Below are positions 43,218 to 51,198 of a stretch of DNA of 64,000 nucleotides, in pieces (the stretch's first letter is position 1; each line of letters starts with the position of its first letter). The notes under the pieces were generated by a model that was not told the DNA's origin, did not search any database, and saw nothing but the letters and a program-made list of their open reading frames with translations. A program made the translations under genes and the position numbers. Where the stretch lies: the NCBI GenBank assembly GCA_041671045.1, contig JBAZCF010000006.1, positions 103,404-167,403 on the forward strand, in the 5' to 3' direction. This DNA comes from Parachlamydiales bacterium. GTDB taxonomy: Bacteria; Chlamydiota; Chlamydiia; Chlamydiales; JABDDJ01.

Positions 43218-44423
43218 TCATTTTTTATCGCTAAGTGACTCAATACCAGGGAGTTTACCAAACTCAATATACTCTAGAGTAGCCCCTCCCCCGGTAGAAA
43301 GATGTGAAATGGAATCGGCTAGGCCCATCTGTTGAAGGGCAGCGATGGAGTCTCCGCCCCCTACGATCGTGGTTGCTTGGATGTTTGCTACGGTGTTGGC
43401 TATTGCTCTTGTTCCTGCGGCAAATTTTGGTACCTCGAAGACACCGAGTGGCCCATTCCAAATGACTGTTCCAGCTTTTTGGAGATGAGAAGAAAACTGC
43501 CTTATAGTTTCCGGACCAATATCTACACCTTCAAAACCTTCAGGAATTCCCTTCGTCGGATCAATAATTCTTGTTTCCGCATCTTCTTTGATGGCATTGG
43601 CGATGACAATATCTACAGGAAGGATCAATCGGTTAGGCTGGCCTTTTACACTTTCCAAAATACTTTTGGCTTCATTCAGCATCTCGTCCTCGTGAATGGA
43701 GTTGCCGATAGCGTACCCTTGTGCCTTAAAGAAAGTAAAAGACATGCCGCCGCCAATCAATAAAGTATCGACTTTTTTTAATAGAGAGCGGATAACTCCC
43801 AGTTTTGTCGAGATTTTGGCTCCGCCAATGATGGCTTGAAAAGGCCTTTTTGGATTTTCCAGCGTATGGCCTATAAATTCTATTTCCTTTTGCAGGAGAA
43901 AGCCTGCCGCAGCTTTACCCGGAAAATATTGTGCAATCGCAGCAGTGGAGGCATGGGCGCGATGCGCAGTGCCGAACGCGTCGTTAATATATAAATCGCC
44001 TAGGGAAGCGAGGCTTTTAGCAAAGGAGGGGTCCTTTTCAGGTTTTTCTTCTCCTTTATGAAAACGTAAGTTTTCCAAGAGCAGAACTTGTCCCGGTTTA
44101 AGTTGGGAAACCAGTCTCTCAACATCGGGCCCTATGCAGTCGGGCGCCATCATGATAGGGTGGTCCAGGAGAATTGAAAGGCGGGCTGCGCATGGCTTCA
44201 GAGAAAATTCCGGGTTAACTTCCCCATTAGGCCGGCCCAAATGGCTCATTAATATCACGGAGCCGCCGTTCTTAAGGATATGCCTGATGGAGGGAAGGGA
44301 GGCAGAAATACGTGTGTCGTCGGTAATTTGGTGGGAATCATCCAAAGGAACATTGAAATCGACCCTCATCAAAACTTTTTTATTATGAAGATTGAGATCT
44401 GAGATTGACAATTTCTGCGCCAT
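43218..44423 (-). CDS. pgk: Phosphoglycerate kinase
   Basis: Glycolytic enzyme that makes ATP from 1,3-bisphosphoglycerate. Conserved features: KVLMRVDFNVPLD at the N-terminus, MSHLGRPNGEVNP, LLLENLRFHKGEE, NDAFGTAHRAHAS, GGAKISTKLGVI, and the nucleotide-binding GPLGVFE and GGGDSIAAL in the C-lobe. Length 401 is standard. AGGAGAATTTCCC before the ATG is a good ribosome-binding site. Divergent from pdxH with only 54 bases between them, so the two promoters overlap or abut. Confidence 0.97.
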   Translation of the reverse strand: MAQKLSISDLNLHNKKVLMRVDFNVPLDDSHQITDDTRISASLPSIRHILKNGGSVILMSHLGRPNGEVNPEFSLKPCAARLSILLDHPIMMAPDCIGPDVERLVSQLKPGQVLLLENLRFHKGEEKPEKDPSFAKSLASLGDLYINDAFGTAHRAHASTAAIAQYFPGKAAAGFLLQKEIEFIGHTLENPKRPFQAIIGGAKISTKLGVIRSLLKKVDTLLIGGGMSFTFFKAQGYAIGNSIHEDEMLNEAKSILESVKGQPNRLILPVDIVIANAIKEDAETRIIDPTKGIPEGFEGVDIGPETIRQFSSHLQKAGTVIWNGPLGVFEVPKFAAGTRAIANTVANIQATTIVGGGDSIAALQQMGLADSISHLSTGGGATLEYIEFGKLPGIESLSDKK

Positions 44424-44477
44424 GGGAAATTCTCCTGTGTTGAGATTGTTATAACATAAAGCTTCTGAGGCTTGTCA

Positions 44478-45131
44478 ATGGCAGAAAACTATATTTTTAC
44501 ATTTCAAGATTTACGCAAAGAATATGGAAATCGCGGATTGACTCGCCAAGATCTGCTGCCAAGTCCTTTTCAACTATTTAATGCCTGGTTCCTAAGTGCC
44601 AAAGAAAGCGGAGCCATGGAGCCTAATGCCTTCCTGCTATCGACTGCTACAAACGATGGTAAACCTTCCTGCAGAGCCCTATTAATGAAACATTTTGATG
44701 AAGACGGCCTTCTGTTTTTCACCAATTATGGGAGTAGAAAAGCCTATGAGCTGGATGCAAACCCTTATGCCGCGATCACATTTTGGTGGGGTAATATAGA
44801 AAGGCAGATACGGATGGAGGGAACTGTGAAGAAAACCTCTCGTGAAATTTCTGAAGAGTATTTCGCGCACAGACCGCGTAAAAGCCAATTAGGGGCGTGG
44901 GCATCACGCCAGGATATGCCGGTGCATGCCAAAAGCTCCCTTGAAAGTGCATACAGTCAAGCTGAAAAACTTTATGAGGGCAAGGATATTCCTTGTCCGC
45001 GGCATTGGGGTGGGTATCGTTTTACACCGGCTACTTTTGAATTTTGGCAGGGAAGTGAAGCACGCTTACACGATAGATTTTTATATCTCAAAGAGGGCGG
45101 CAATTGGAATATAACCCGACTGTCGCCTTAG
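44478..45131 (+). CDS. pdxH: Pyridoxamine 5'-phosphate oxidase
   Basis: FMN enzyme that oxidises pyridoxamine/pyridoxine 5'-phosphate to PLP. FLLSTATNDGKPSCRALLMKHFDEDGLLFFTNY, SRKAYELDANPYAAITFWW, IERQIRMEGTVKK, SQLGAWASRQ and the C-terminal signature FEFWQGSEARLHDRFLY are all typical. I start at the ATG 44478 (MAENYIF), seven bases after TGAGG; a TTG two codons earlier is unlikely. That gives 217 residues, the family length. It salvages vitamin B6 taken from the host. Confidence 0.95.
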   Translation: MAENYIFTFQDLRKEYGNRGLTRQDLLPSPFQLFNAWFLSAKESGAMEPNAFLLSTATNDGKPSCRALLMKHFDEDGLLFFTNYGSRKAYELDANPYAAITFWWGNIERQIRMEGTVKKTSREISEEYFAHRPRKSQLGAWASRQDMPVHAKSSLESAYSQAEKLYEGKDIPCPRHWGGYRFTPATFEFWQGSEARLHDRFLYLKEGGNWNITRLSP

Positions 45132-45150
45132 TTAAGTCTATCTTCGATCT

Positions 45151-46689
45151 CTATGTAAATAATTTCGCTTGTTCAGGGAATTTATCTATTCCATTTTGAA
45201 GGATAATTGCTTCTGCTAAGGTATTCATAGAATTTAGGGTTGTTAATTCCCTCTGTAGGGACGCTGCATCATTTCCCTCTGCAGGATTGAATAGCAGCAT
45301 TACAAAAAAAGGCGAGCCTATTACCATATTCTGAACGGAGGGATTATTTTGGTGACTCCAATCTTTCATATAGGTCACTGTCATAATATCGATAAGATCT
45401 TTAAAAAGTGCATATTCTTTGGGATGCGTCTCTTTTGCTGCCTCTAGATTTGCAAAAAATTGTTTTGCACCCTCTTCTATAGAAATTTTACCCTCTCCTA
45501 CATTTTTCATTATTTCCTCGGATTTACCTATTTCAACAAAATTTTTCCGCAATTCTATAGGCATATTCATAAAGAAATTTTTGTAGATTCCCGTTAACTC
45601 CAAAGCTGTACCTTTTACGTTTGCTTTTTCGGAGAATTCGTCTACTGATTTGGATTCTCTAGCCAGACTCAGAGTTTTAACTATTTCCTCTCGTGTTGCC
45701 GGAATGCGAAATAATCCACGGGCACCGGCGTCTTCAGAAAGTATGGCATCCATAACTTTCCCTCCGTAATAGAGATACACATCCGGAGAACTGAGTTGTC
45801 CATGTGTAATAGGCGCTGGGGTTGAAGAGGCTGTTGCATTTTCTGCTTTTGATGAAGAGGGCCTAGCATTAGTTCCACTCACTCCCCCTTCTTGGCTAGT
45901 GCGACTGCTCGTTGAAGCTACCTTCGCGGTGACTTTTTCCTTGAAATGCTCAACTTTGGACAGTAAGTAGTCTCCTTGTTTAAGTGAAAATTTCACTATG
46001 GAACGTATCTTAGCCGATAATTCACCTGGAATTTCAGAGTGTTTTATTTCATGTGTAATTTCAGAAACTAAACTGGCAATAGTGTGTTTGAGATTTTTAG
46101 ATTTAGCGGGTTTTTCAGAATGACTCGATTCTCCGACACCAGGTTTTTGCAACTCATCCACCTCAGGTTTGTCTAAGTCTTCCAGAGAAGTAAGATTTTC
46201 TAGCCTTTCGTTATGCGCTGATTCCTGAAGGGCGGGCTCACTTGTATTATTTTCACTGGAGGCTTGATTTTCTAGCCTTTCGTTATGCGCTGATTCCTGA
46301 AGGGCGGGCTCACTTGTATTATTTTCACTGGAGGCTTGATTTTCTTCTTCCACTGCAGGTTCTAGCGGAGGGGGCTCATCAGGTGGAAGTTCTATGGACT
46401 CTAAATTTCCATCCATATTTGGGGATAGTTGTTGTTCCTTCTGATGTATTTCTACATGCTCCCCTTTTGGCTTCACAACGGAAGGTAATGAAGGTAAAGG
46501 TTTATTTGGAAATTGGCGTGACTTTGACTGCAAAACATTTTTAGTACTGTCTGTGACTTCCTTTCCAATGTCTGCAATTATATTTGTTACACTCGGAGAT
46601 AGAGCCACAGCTTTTCTACTTCCGGGAATATTTAAATCTGGATTATAAGCATGAGTTGGAGAGGCAGAAGGGAATTCAGCGCCAGACAT
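45151..46689 (-). CDS. RhoGAP-like domain protein with disordered N-terminus (candidate host-directed effector)
   Basis: Residues about 310-490 follow the RhoGAP pattern: GARGLFRIPATREEI (arginine finger at Arg328), GTALELTGIYKNFFMNMPIEL (the loop and helix before the conserved Leu-Pro-like region), KEYALFKDLIDIM, and NPSVQNMVIGSPFFVMLLF in the place of the NLAIVFGP segment. RhoGAPs switch off Rho-family GTPases, which bacteria do not have, so the target would be the host. The first 200 residues are Pro/Glu/Ser-rich and disordered, with no signal peptide, as in type III effectors; a 24-residue repeat is present twice. The start is the ATG 46687-46689, after GGAGG. Inference rests on motif pattern only. 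Confidence 0.65.
   Translation of the reverse strand: MSGAEFPSASPTHAYNPDLNIPGSRKAVALSPSVTNIIADIGKEVTDSTKNVLQSKSRQFPNKPLPSLPSVVKPKGEHVEIHQKEQQLSPNMDGNLESIELPPDEPPPLEPAVEEENQASSENNTSEPALQESAHNERLENQASSENNTSEPALQESAHNERLENLTSLEDLDKPEVDELQKPGVGESSHSEKPAKSKNLKHTIASLVSEITHEIKHSEIPGELSAKIRSIVKFSLKQGDYLLSKVEHFKEKVTAKVASTSSRTSQEGGVSGTNARPSSSKAENATASSTPAPITHGQLSSPDVYLYYGGKVMDAILSEDAGARGLFRIPATREEIVKTLSLARESKSVDEFSEKANVKGTALELTGIYKNFFMNMPIELRKNFVEIGKSEEIMKNVGEGKISIEEGAKQFFANLEAAKETHPKEYALFKDLIDIMTVTYMKDWSHQNNPSVQNMVIGSPFFVMLLFNPAEGNDAASLQRELTTLNSMNTLAEAIILQNGIDKFPEQAKLFT
46195..46338. repeat. Exact 72-bp tandem duplication in the RhoGAP-like gene
   Basis: Two adjacent identical 72-base units (46195-46266 and 46267-46338) encode a 24-residue acidic, Ser/Asn-rich repeat (NQASSENNTSEPALQES in each). 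The reading frame is kept. Perfect identity means a recent event; the number of units may vary between strains. Confidence 0.93.
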
Positions 46690-46758
46690 AAAAACCTCCA
46701 ATTTTACTATATTTTTATTATACAATTAAAAATTAATTTAAATACAAACCAAACACTT

Positions 46759-47331
46759 ATGGAAAATAAAATTATAAGGAAGGAGTTAATTACAAATATA
46801 AACATCACCTCTATATTTAATAGAAATAAATTTACAGAACAACTTCTTAATAAATATAGAAGAATTTTAAAAACACACTCTATTACAATAGAGCCCAATC
46901 CTTGGCTAGCCTTACCTCCTCCCAAAATTATTGAGTCTATCCCTTACAAAATCCTTATTCTCGAAGCTCAACAACAAGCTATCCAACATAGTTTACTTAA
47001 ACACATCTTAAGCTGTAGGGATCTGAATTCTAGGGTAAAAGGAATTGCAGCTTATGAACGTTATGAAGTTTTATTGCGCGAGCTGAAAAGCGGGAGTTAT
47101 GATGTGTCGCGGGATCGTTTAGAGACTATTTACAAAGAGATGAAAGAACAAATTTGCCATATCTATAAGGATGAGCATAAACGCCAAACTTATAGCGATG
47201 CTCAAAAAAGAGTAGTAGAAGCATTGTGGAATTTAGAGCGTGAGTTTACTCAAGGCAATCCCCACGCCTCAACAATTTCCCTCTCTATAAAGAAAATACA
47301 CCATTGCTGGGCATTAAGGCATACAAACTGA
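46759..47331 (+). CDS. Hypothetical 190-residue protein
   Basis: Not recognised. It is basic and helical (NKFTEQLLNKYRRILKTH, LEAQQQAIQHSLLKHI, LETIYKEMKEQICHIYKDEH), without signal peptide or membrane segment. I start at the ATG 46759 because the frame upstream would enter the divergent RhoGAP-like gene. The 69-base divergent gap is AT-rich and probably carries both promoters. Possible partner or chaperone-like protein of the RhoGAP-like gene by position only. The gene ends at a hairpin shared with dnaQ. Confidence 0.55.
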   Translation: MENKIIRKELITNINITSIFNRNKFTEQLLNKYRRILKTHSITIEPNPWLALPPPKIIESIPYKILILEAQQQAIQHSLLKHILSCRDLNSRVKGIAAYERYEVLLRELKSGSYDVSRDRLETIYKEMKEQICHIYKDEHKRQTYSDAQKRVVEALWNLEREFTQGNPHASTISLSIKKIHHCWALRHTN

Positions 47332-47347
47332 TTCAGTAGAAACAAAA

Positions 47348-47371
47348 GTGAGCAAAGGATTTTTTGCTCAC
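47348..47371. terminator. Bidirectional terminator between convergent genes
   Basis: GTGAGCAAA and TTTGCTCAC form a 9-bp stem around a GGATTT loop, between the hypothetical gene (+) and dnaQ (-). The T-run is inside the stem. Position supports a shared terminator. Confidence 0.65.
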
Positions 47372-47388
47372 TGCTTTATGGTCACTAA

Positions 47389-48141
47389 TTACAATGTAGT
47401 AAACGGATTAGCTGATTGATTAAACAAGTTTCCCTTTTTGCGGCGATTTACCTCGCTGCGAAGAGAGAATAACAGGTCCATATCGAATTCTTTTTTGGCA
47501 GCCCAAAGTAGATAATCCAGAGGCAAATCTTTAAGTAAACGCCCCTTATGCTTTCCTAAAGGCATCTTTTTCATTAATATCGGTTTATCCAAGGCAGCGT
47601 AGAGTTGATTTAGAGTACGGTATTGTTTAAACAAGTATTTAAAGACGCCTACGTTGATCATGACATCTGTCATTGCCCTATGCGTACCTTCTACTTCGAT
47701 ATTAAAGTGCTTGCCTAGCTGTAGGAGGGAGTTAATGGGAGATTCTCCATAAAGCCGTGCCATTCGCAATGTGTCGATAACTTTATTGAATGAGAGAGAA
47801 TGAGGTATGCTCGCTTTTTCAGCAGCTTCGGCCAATAGGGCAATATCAAAACCTACGCCATGGCCTACAATAGGAAGTCTTCCGATCATTTTGATCAATT
47901 TAGGAAGAACTTCAGGTAAAAGAGGTTTTCCTACAACCATGGAGTCGGTAATATGGTGAATTTTGATGGAAGCTTCAGGAATAATCATTTGAGGATTAAT
48001 CAGAGATTCAAAGCCCTCAATGTCTTGCTCAAGCGTGAAGATGACAGCTGCAACTTCGATAACACGGTCATTTTTTGGGTCTAGGCCTGTTGTCTCGCAA
48101 TCGATACAAACAAATTGCTGCTGTTTTTCTAAGAAATTCAT
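47389..48141 (-). CDS. dnaQ: DnaQ-like 3'-5' exonuclease (DNA polymerase III epsilon family)
   Basis: DEDDh exonuclease that proofreads DNA synthesis. ExoI FVCIDCETTGLDP (Asp14, Glu16), ExoII VGHGVGFDIALL and ExoIII EGTHRAMTDV (His and Asp) are intact. The C-terminus (about 190-235) has MPLGKHKGRLLKDLPLDYLLWA, a small domain found in some DnaQ-like proteins but absent from E. coli epsilon. Length is 250 residues. The ATG overlaps the engB stop by four bases, so translation is coupled. As I recall, Chlamydia also has dnaQ beside tsaE. Confidence 0.9.
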   Translation of the reverse strand: MNFLEKQQQFVCIDCETTGLDPKNDRVIEVAAVIFTLEQDIEGFESLINPQMIIPEASIKIHHITDSMVVGKPLLPEVLPKLIKMIGRLPIVGHGVGFDIALLAEAAEKASIPHSLSFNKVIDTLRMARLYGESPINSLLQLGKHFNIEVEGTHRAMTDVMINVGVFKYLFKQYRTLNQLYAALDKPILMKKMPLGKHKGRLLKDLPLDYLLWAAKKEFDMDLLFSLRSEVNRRKKGNLFNQSANPFTTL

Positions 48142-48782
48142 GAAGTTTGGGGTTGTTCATTAGATTGAGATTCATTTTGCAATGCGTCTGAAAGCATTCT
48201 TAGGAGATTATCGCGTCCTTCCTTTTTCAAGGCTGAGCAAGCGATAAAATGTAAATTTTCTACTCCTAAGCCAGCTAAAATACGCTTGCAGCGTCCTTGA
48301 ACTTGTCCTTTGGACACTTTATCTGTTTTGGTAATGACTAAGATGACGGCCTTATCTTGGTTGGCAAGCCACTGCATTAGTCTGCGGTCTTCTTCATTAG
48401 GATCGCGGCGGATATCAAAGAGGAACAAAGTCACGGTAAGACCTTTTCTTCTCTCAAAATACCCCTTTATCATTGGAGCCCATTCTTTTTGGATCTCATT
48501 GGAGACTGCTGCATAGCCATAACCTGGGAGGTCGGCAAAAGCGACAGTATCTTTGAGGGCAAAAATATTGATGGCACGCGTTTTTCCGGGAGTGGAGGAG
48601 GTTTTTACTAGGCTTTTGGTATTGAATACCATATTGAGCAGGCTGGATTTACCCACGTTGGAGCGGCCAATAACAGCTACTTCGGGAAGAACGTTGCCTG
48701 ACTCATCCCTGACGGTGGGAAGTTTTTCCACTGAGGGAGCTGAAGCGACAAATTGAACGCCTTGCAAATTGAATTTAGCCAT
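48138..48782 (-). CDS. engB: Ribosome-biogenesis GTPase EngB/YsxC
   Basis: GTPase needed for assembly of the 50S subunit. G1 GRSNVGKSS (39-47), G2 around SSTPGKTRAIN, G3 DLPGYG and G4 TKTD are present; YAAVSNEIQKEW after G3 is typical of the family. I start at the ATG 48780-48782 (MAKFNLQG), not 13 codons upstream, where the frame would extend further into tsaE. This gives 215 residues. The start overlaps the tsaE stop by 8 bases and the end overlaps dnaQ by 4. Confidence 0.94.
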   Translation of the reverse strand: MAKFNLQGVQFVASAPSVEKLPTVRDESGNVLPEVAVIGRSNVGKSSLLNMVFNTKSLVKTSSTPGKTRAINIFALKDTVAFADLPGYGYAAVSNEIQKEWAPMIKGYFERRKGLTVTLFLFDIRRDPNEEDRRLMQWLANQDKAVILVITKTDKVSKGQVQGRCKRILAGLGVENLHFIACSALKKEGRDNLLRMLSDALQNESQSNEQPQTS

Positions 48783-49218
48783 AATGTTTAATCTCCAAAC
48801 GACGAGTGGATGGATCCACATGCGTTATTACTATTTTCCAGTAGGGGGGCTGAAGCAAACCGGCTATTCTATCCGGCCATTCGATGCAGCTAATGCCTTC
48901 CCCTTCAATGAATTCATCAAAACCGTGTTGCAAAAATTCGTCCGCACCTTTCAATCGATATAGATCAAAATGATAAAGAGGCAAGCGACCGCCTTCATAT
49001 ATATGCATATAAGTGAAGGTGGGGCTTTGGACAGAATCGGCGGAAATATTGCCTAGACCTTGAGCGAGGCCTTTAATAAAAGTTGTCTTCCCCGCTCCAA
49101 GATCTCCCTCAAGAATAACAATGGACCCTTTAACTAAAGTTTGAGACCAATTTCTTGCTATTTCTTTTGTATCTTCGGGGCTTTCGCTAATAATGTTATT
49201 CCAGCCATTGCTCGACAT
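48775..49218 (-). CDS. tsaE: tRNA threonylcarbamoyladenosine biosynthesis ATPase TsaE
   Basis: P-loop ATPase that works with TsaB/TsaD to make t6A37 in tRNAs. Walker A GDLGAGKTTF (38-47), QSPTFTYMHIYEGG, LYHFDLYRL and the FIEGEGISCIEWPDR segment are diagnostic. I start at the ATG at 49216-49218 (MSSNGWNN). It overlaps the 3' end of the DUF2709-like gene by 23 bases and engB by 8, forming a compact four-gene operon. Confidence 0.93.
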   Translation of the reverse strand: MSSNGWNNIISESPEDTKEIARNWSQTLVKGSIVILEGDLGAGKTTFIKGLAQGLGNISADSVQSPTFTYMHIYEGGRLPLYHFDLYRLKGADEFLQHGFDEFIEGEGISCIEWPDRIAGLLQPPYWKIVITHVDPSTRRLEIKHYG

Positions 49219-49918
49219 AGGGCGCCAATTCCGTGTCACCGACTAATGTTTCAACAAAAGCGGCGATTTTATCTTCTTGTAAGTAGTTTTGCAGGAAAAC
49301 AACGAAACGGTCATCAATCTCGAAACGGTTTTGATTTTGCACTTCCATGATAGACAGGCGCTTGAGGTAGTTTTTCTTAAAATCTCTGATGACAGCTTCT
49401 TTGCTGTTGAAAAGTTTTCCGCTTAGGACAGATGAGTATACTGTCTTGACGATAGCGTCTTTTGGCCTATGCTGTGGTATGTAATTGCGGATCACATCAG
49501 GATCTTCGGATACGAAAAAGCGTTTTACACGTAAACCGCCTACGCGTTCGGTATTTTCGGGGCATTTTGATACCCAATCATAGATAGCATCTTGAGGATT
49601 GGGATGGGTATTGTCACCAAAAACTTTGCCGGTAAAGGGGCAGATATAAATTTTCTTGGTGTTTTCATCGACGCTGTGGGAACCAAAGTTGATTTTTATT
49701 TCTGCTTCGTGCCAAAGCTTGTTTTCTTTTTCCAGTTCATTGACAACATCATCAGCACTTTGGTAAATTTTTTTTTCTTTAGCGTAGAGTACGGGCTGGA
49801 GTTGATAGCTATTTTCAATGTAAAACAGGTATGTATGAACCAGCTCAGCGGGGCGATTAGTTGTGAGATAATCTTTCAATAGGTTTCTTACATCGTCTGT
49901 GATGACAGTTTTTGTCAT
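49196..49918 (-). CDS. Chlamydia-specific conserved protein (DUF2709-like)
   Basis: 240 residues, no membrane segments. The central part has KIYICPFTGKVFGDNTHPNP, PQDAIYDWVSKCPEN, VKRFFVSEDPDVI and YIPQHRPKDAIVKTVYSS. I associate these with a family confined to Chlamydiae that sits before tsaE/dnaQ, but cannot confirm it without a search. One pair CPF...CPE could bind a metal. Function unknown. First gene of the operon with tsaE, engB and dnaQ. Confidence 0.7.
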   Translation of the reverse strand: MTKTVITDDVRNLLKDYLTTNRPAELVHTYLFYIENSYQLQPVLYAKEKKIYQSADDVVNELEKENKLWHEAEIKINFGSHSVDENTKKIYICPFTGKVFGDNTHPNPQDAIYDWVSKCPENTERVGGLRVKRFFVSEDPDVIRNYIPQHRPKDAIVKTVYSSVLSGKLFNSKEAVIRDFKKNYLKRLSIMEVQNQNRFEIDDRFVVFLQNYLQEDKIAAFVETLVGDTELAPYVEQWLE

Positions 49919-50035
49919 TGCAACCTCAAACAGATAAATGATAATTAAGGGATTAGAGACACATTAAGATAACTATAACTTGTATATAAGTCAAATAGGG
50001 CCCATCAGCTGAAATCCCTACTAACTCACTACCCA

Positions 50036-51118
50036 ATGGTCAAACTTATGCTGACAATAGAAACGCTGGAGATCCCAGATTACGAGAAAGTTATCGTGGC
50101 CAAAGACCCCTCTGTCATGCTGCACTGTATTATTGTGGTTCACTCTACAAAACTCGGACCCAGTTTAGGAGGCGTACGGATTTTCCCTTACTCTTCCGAG
50201 AATGATGCGCTAGAAGATGCCCTACGTCTAGCTAAGGCAATGACTTACAAGACGGCTCTATGCAAAATCGGGATCGGCGGCGGCAAAAGCGTAATCATAG
50301 CTGACCCAAAGACAGGGAAAACTCCTTCATTGCTGCAGGCATTCGGAAAAGTCGTTGATCTGTTAAAAGGTTCATACATAGTTGCTGAAGATGTAGGCTC
50401 CACGCCGCAAGATCTGTTATTTATCCGTGAGAGCACTCCCTATGTAGCTGCGCTTCCCACAAATTACAGCAGCGGAGATCCCAGCCGTTTCACGGCTTGG
50501 GGAGTTGTGCGAGGCCTGCAAGCGGTAGCGATGACCTTATGGGGTTCTACCTCCTTAAAAGGGCGATCCATCGCAATACAAGGTCTGGGCCATGTCGGAT
50601 CGAACTTAGCCGAAATGCTTTTTTGGCAGGGAGCAGATTTGATATTATGCGACTTGGACGCTGAGCGCACAACACGTTTCTGCCATGAATATAGCGCTAA
50701 GCAAGTATCCCCTGCAGAATATGCAGCAGTAGAATGCGACATTTTAGCTCCCTGTGCCTTAGGGGGTATTATCAATCCTCAAACAATTCCAAAATTACGC
50801 TGTCTAGCTGTTGCCGGTGCAGCCAACAATCAGTTATCCACGCCTGATGATGCAATCCAACTGCATAAGAGAGGGATACTGTACGCTCCCGATTATGCTA
50901 TCAATGCAGGCGGTGTCATCAACGCAACTGCCGAGTTCGAAAAAACAGGATATAAGGCCATAGAAGCAAGGGATCAAACCCATCTCATCTTTGAGACTTT
51001 ACTGCAGATTTTTGCAAAGTCCAAAGCAGAGGACAGGGCGACGAGCATTATTGCAGATAAACTTGCTGAACATAATATTGCAGCCGGAATCGGTAAGCGT
51101 AGCCTACCAATATTTTAA
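50036..51118 (+). CDS. Leu/Val/Phe/Glu-type amino-acid dehydrogenase
   Basis: NAD-dependent oxidative deamination of an amino acid, most like leucine dehydrogenase. Visible: GPSLGGVRIFPYSSENDALEDALRLAKAMTYKTAL, the catalytic Lys in IGIGGGKSVI, VAEDVGSTPQDL (conserved Asp), and the Rossmann loop IQGLGHVGSNLAEML, then ILAPCALGGIIN and APDYAINAGGVIN. Length 360 is normal. Two starts are possible (50036 and 50048); neither has a strong ribosome-binding site. Chlamydia has a homologue of this type. Single gene. Confidence 0.9.
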   Translation: MVKLMLTIETLEIPDYEKVIVAKDPSVMLHCIIVVHSTKLGPSLGGVRIFPYSSENDALEDALRLAKAMTYKTALCKIGIGGGKSVIIADPKTGKTPSLLQAFGKVVDLLKGSYIVAEDVGSTPQDLLFIRESTPYVAALPTNYSSGDPSRFTAWGVVRGLQAVAMTLWGSTSLKGRSIAIQGLGHVGSNLAEMLFWQGADLILCDLDAERTTRFCHEYSAKQVSPAEYAAVECDILAPCALGGIINPQTIPKLRCLAVAGAANNQLSTPDDAIQLHKRGILYAPDYAINAGGVINATAEFEKTGYKAIEARDQTHLIFETLLQIFAKSKAEDRATSIIADKLAEHNIAAGIGKRSLPIF

Positions 51119-51198
51119 CCCGCTTGAGTTTTTTGCCGGGCTCGTTTAGCATTTATTCACAAACTTTTAGCTTTTTCTTTACCAATAAGTAATTCAAA

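Noticed and set aside
46242..46544. Plus-strand open frame of 100 codons with an internal repeat
   Set aside because: The repeat is only the antisense of the 72-bp duplication in the RhoGAP-like gene.
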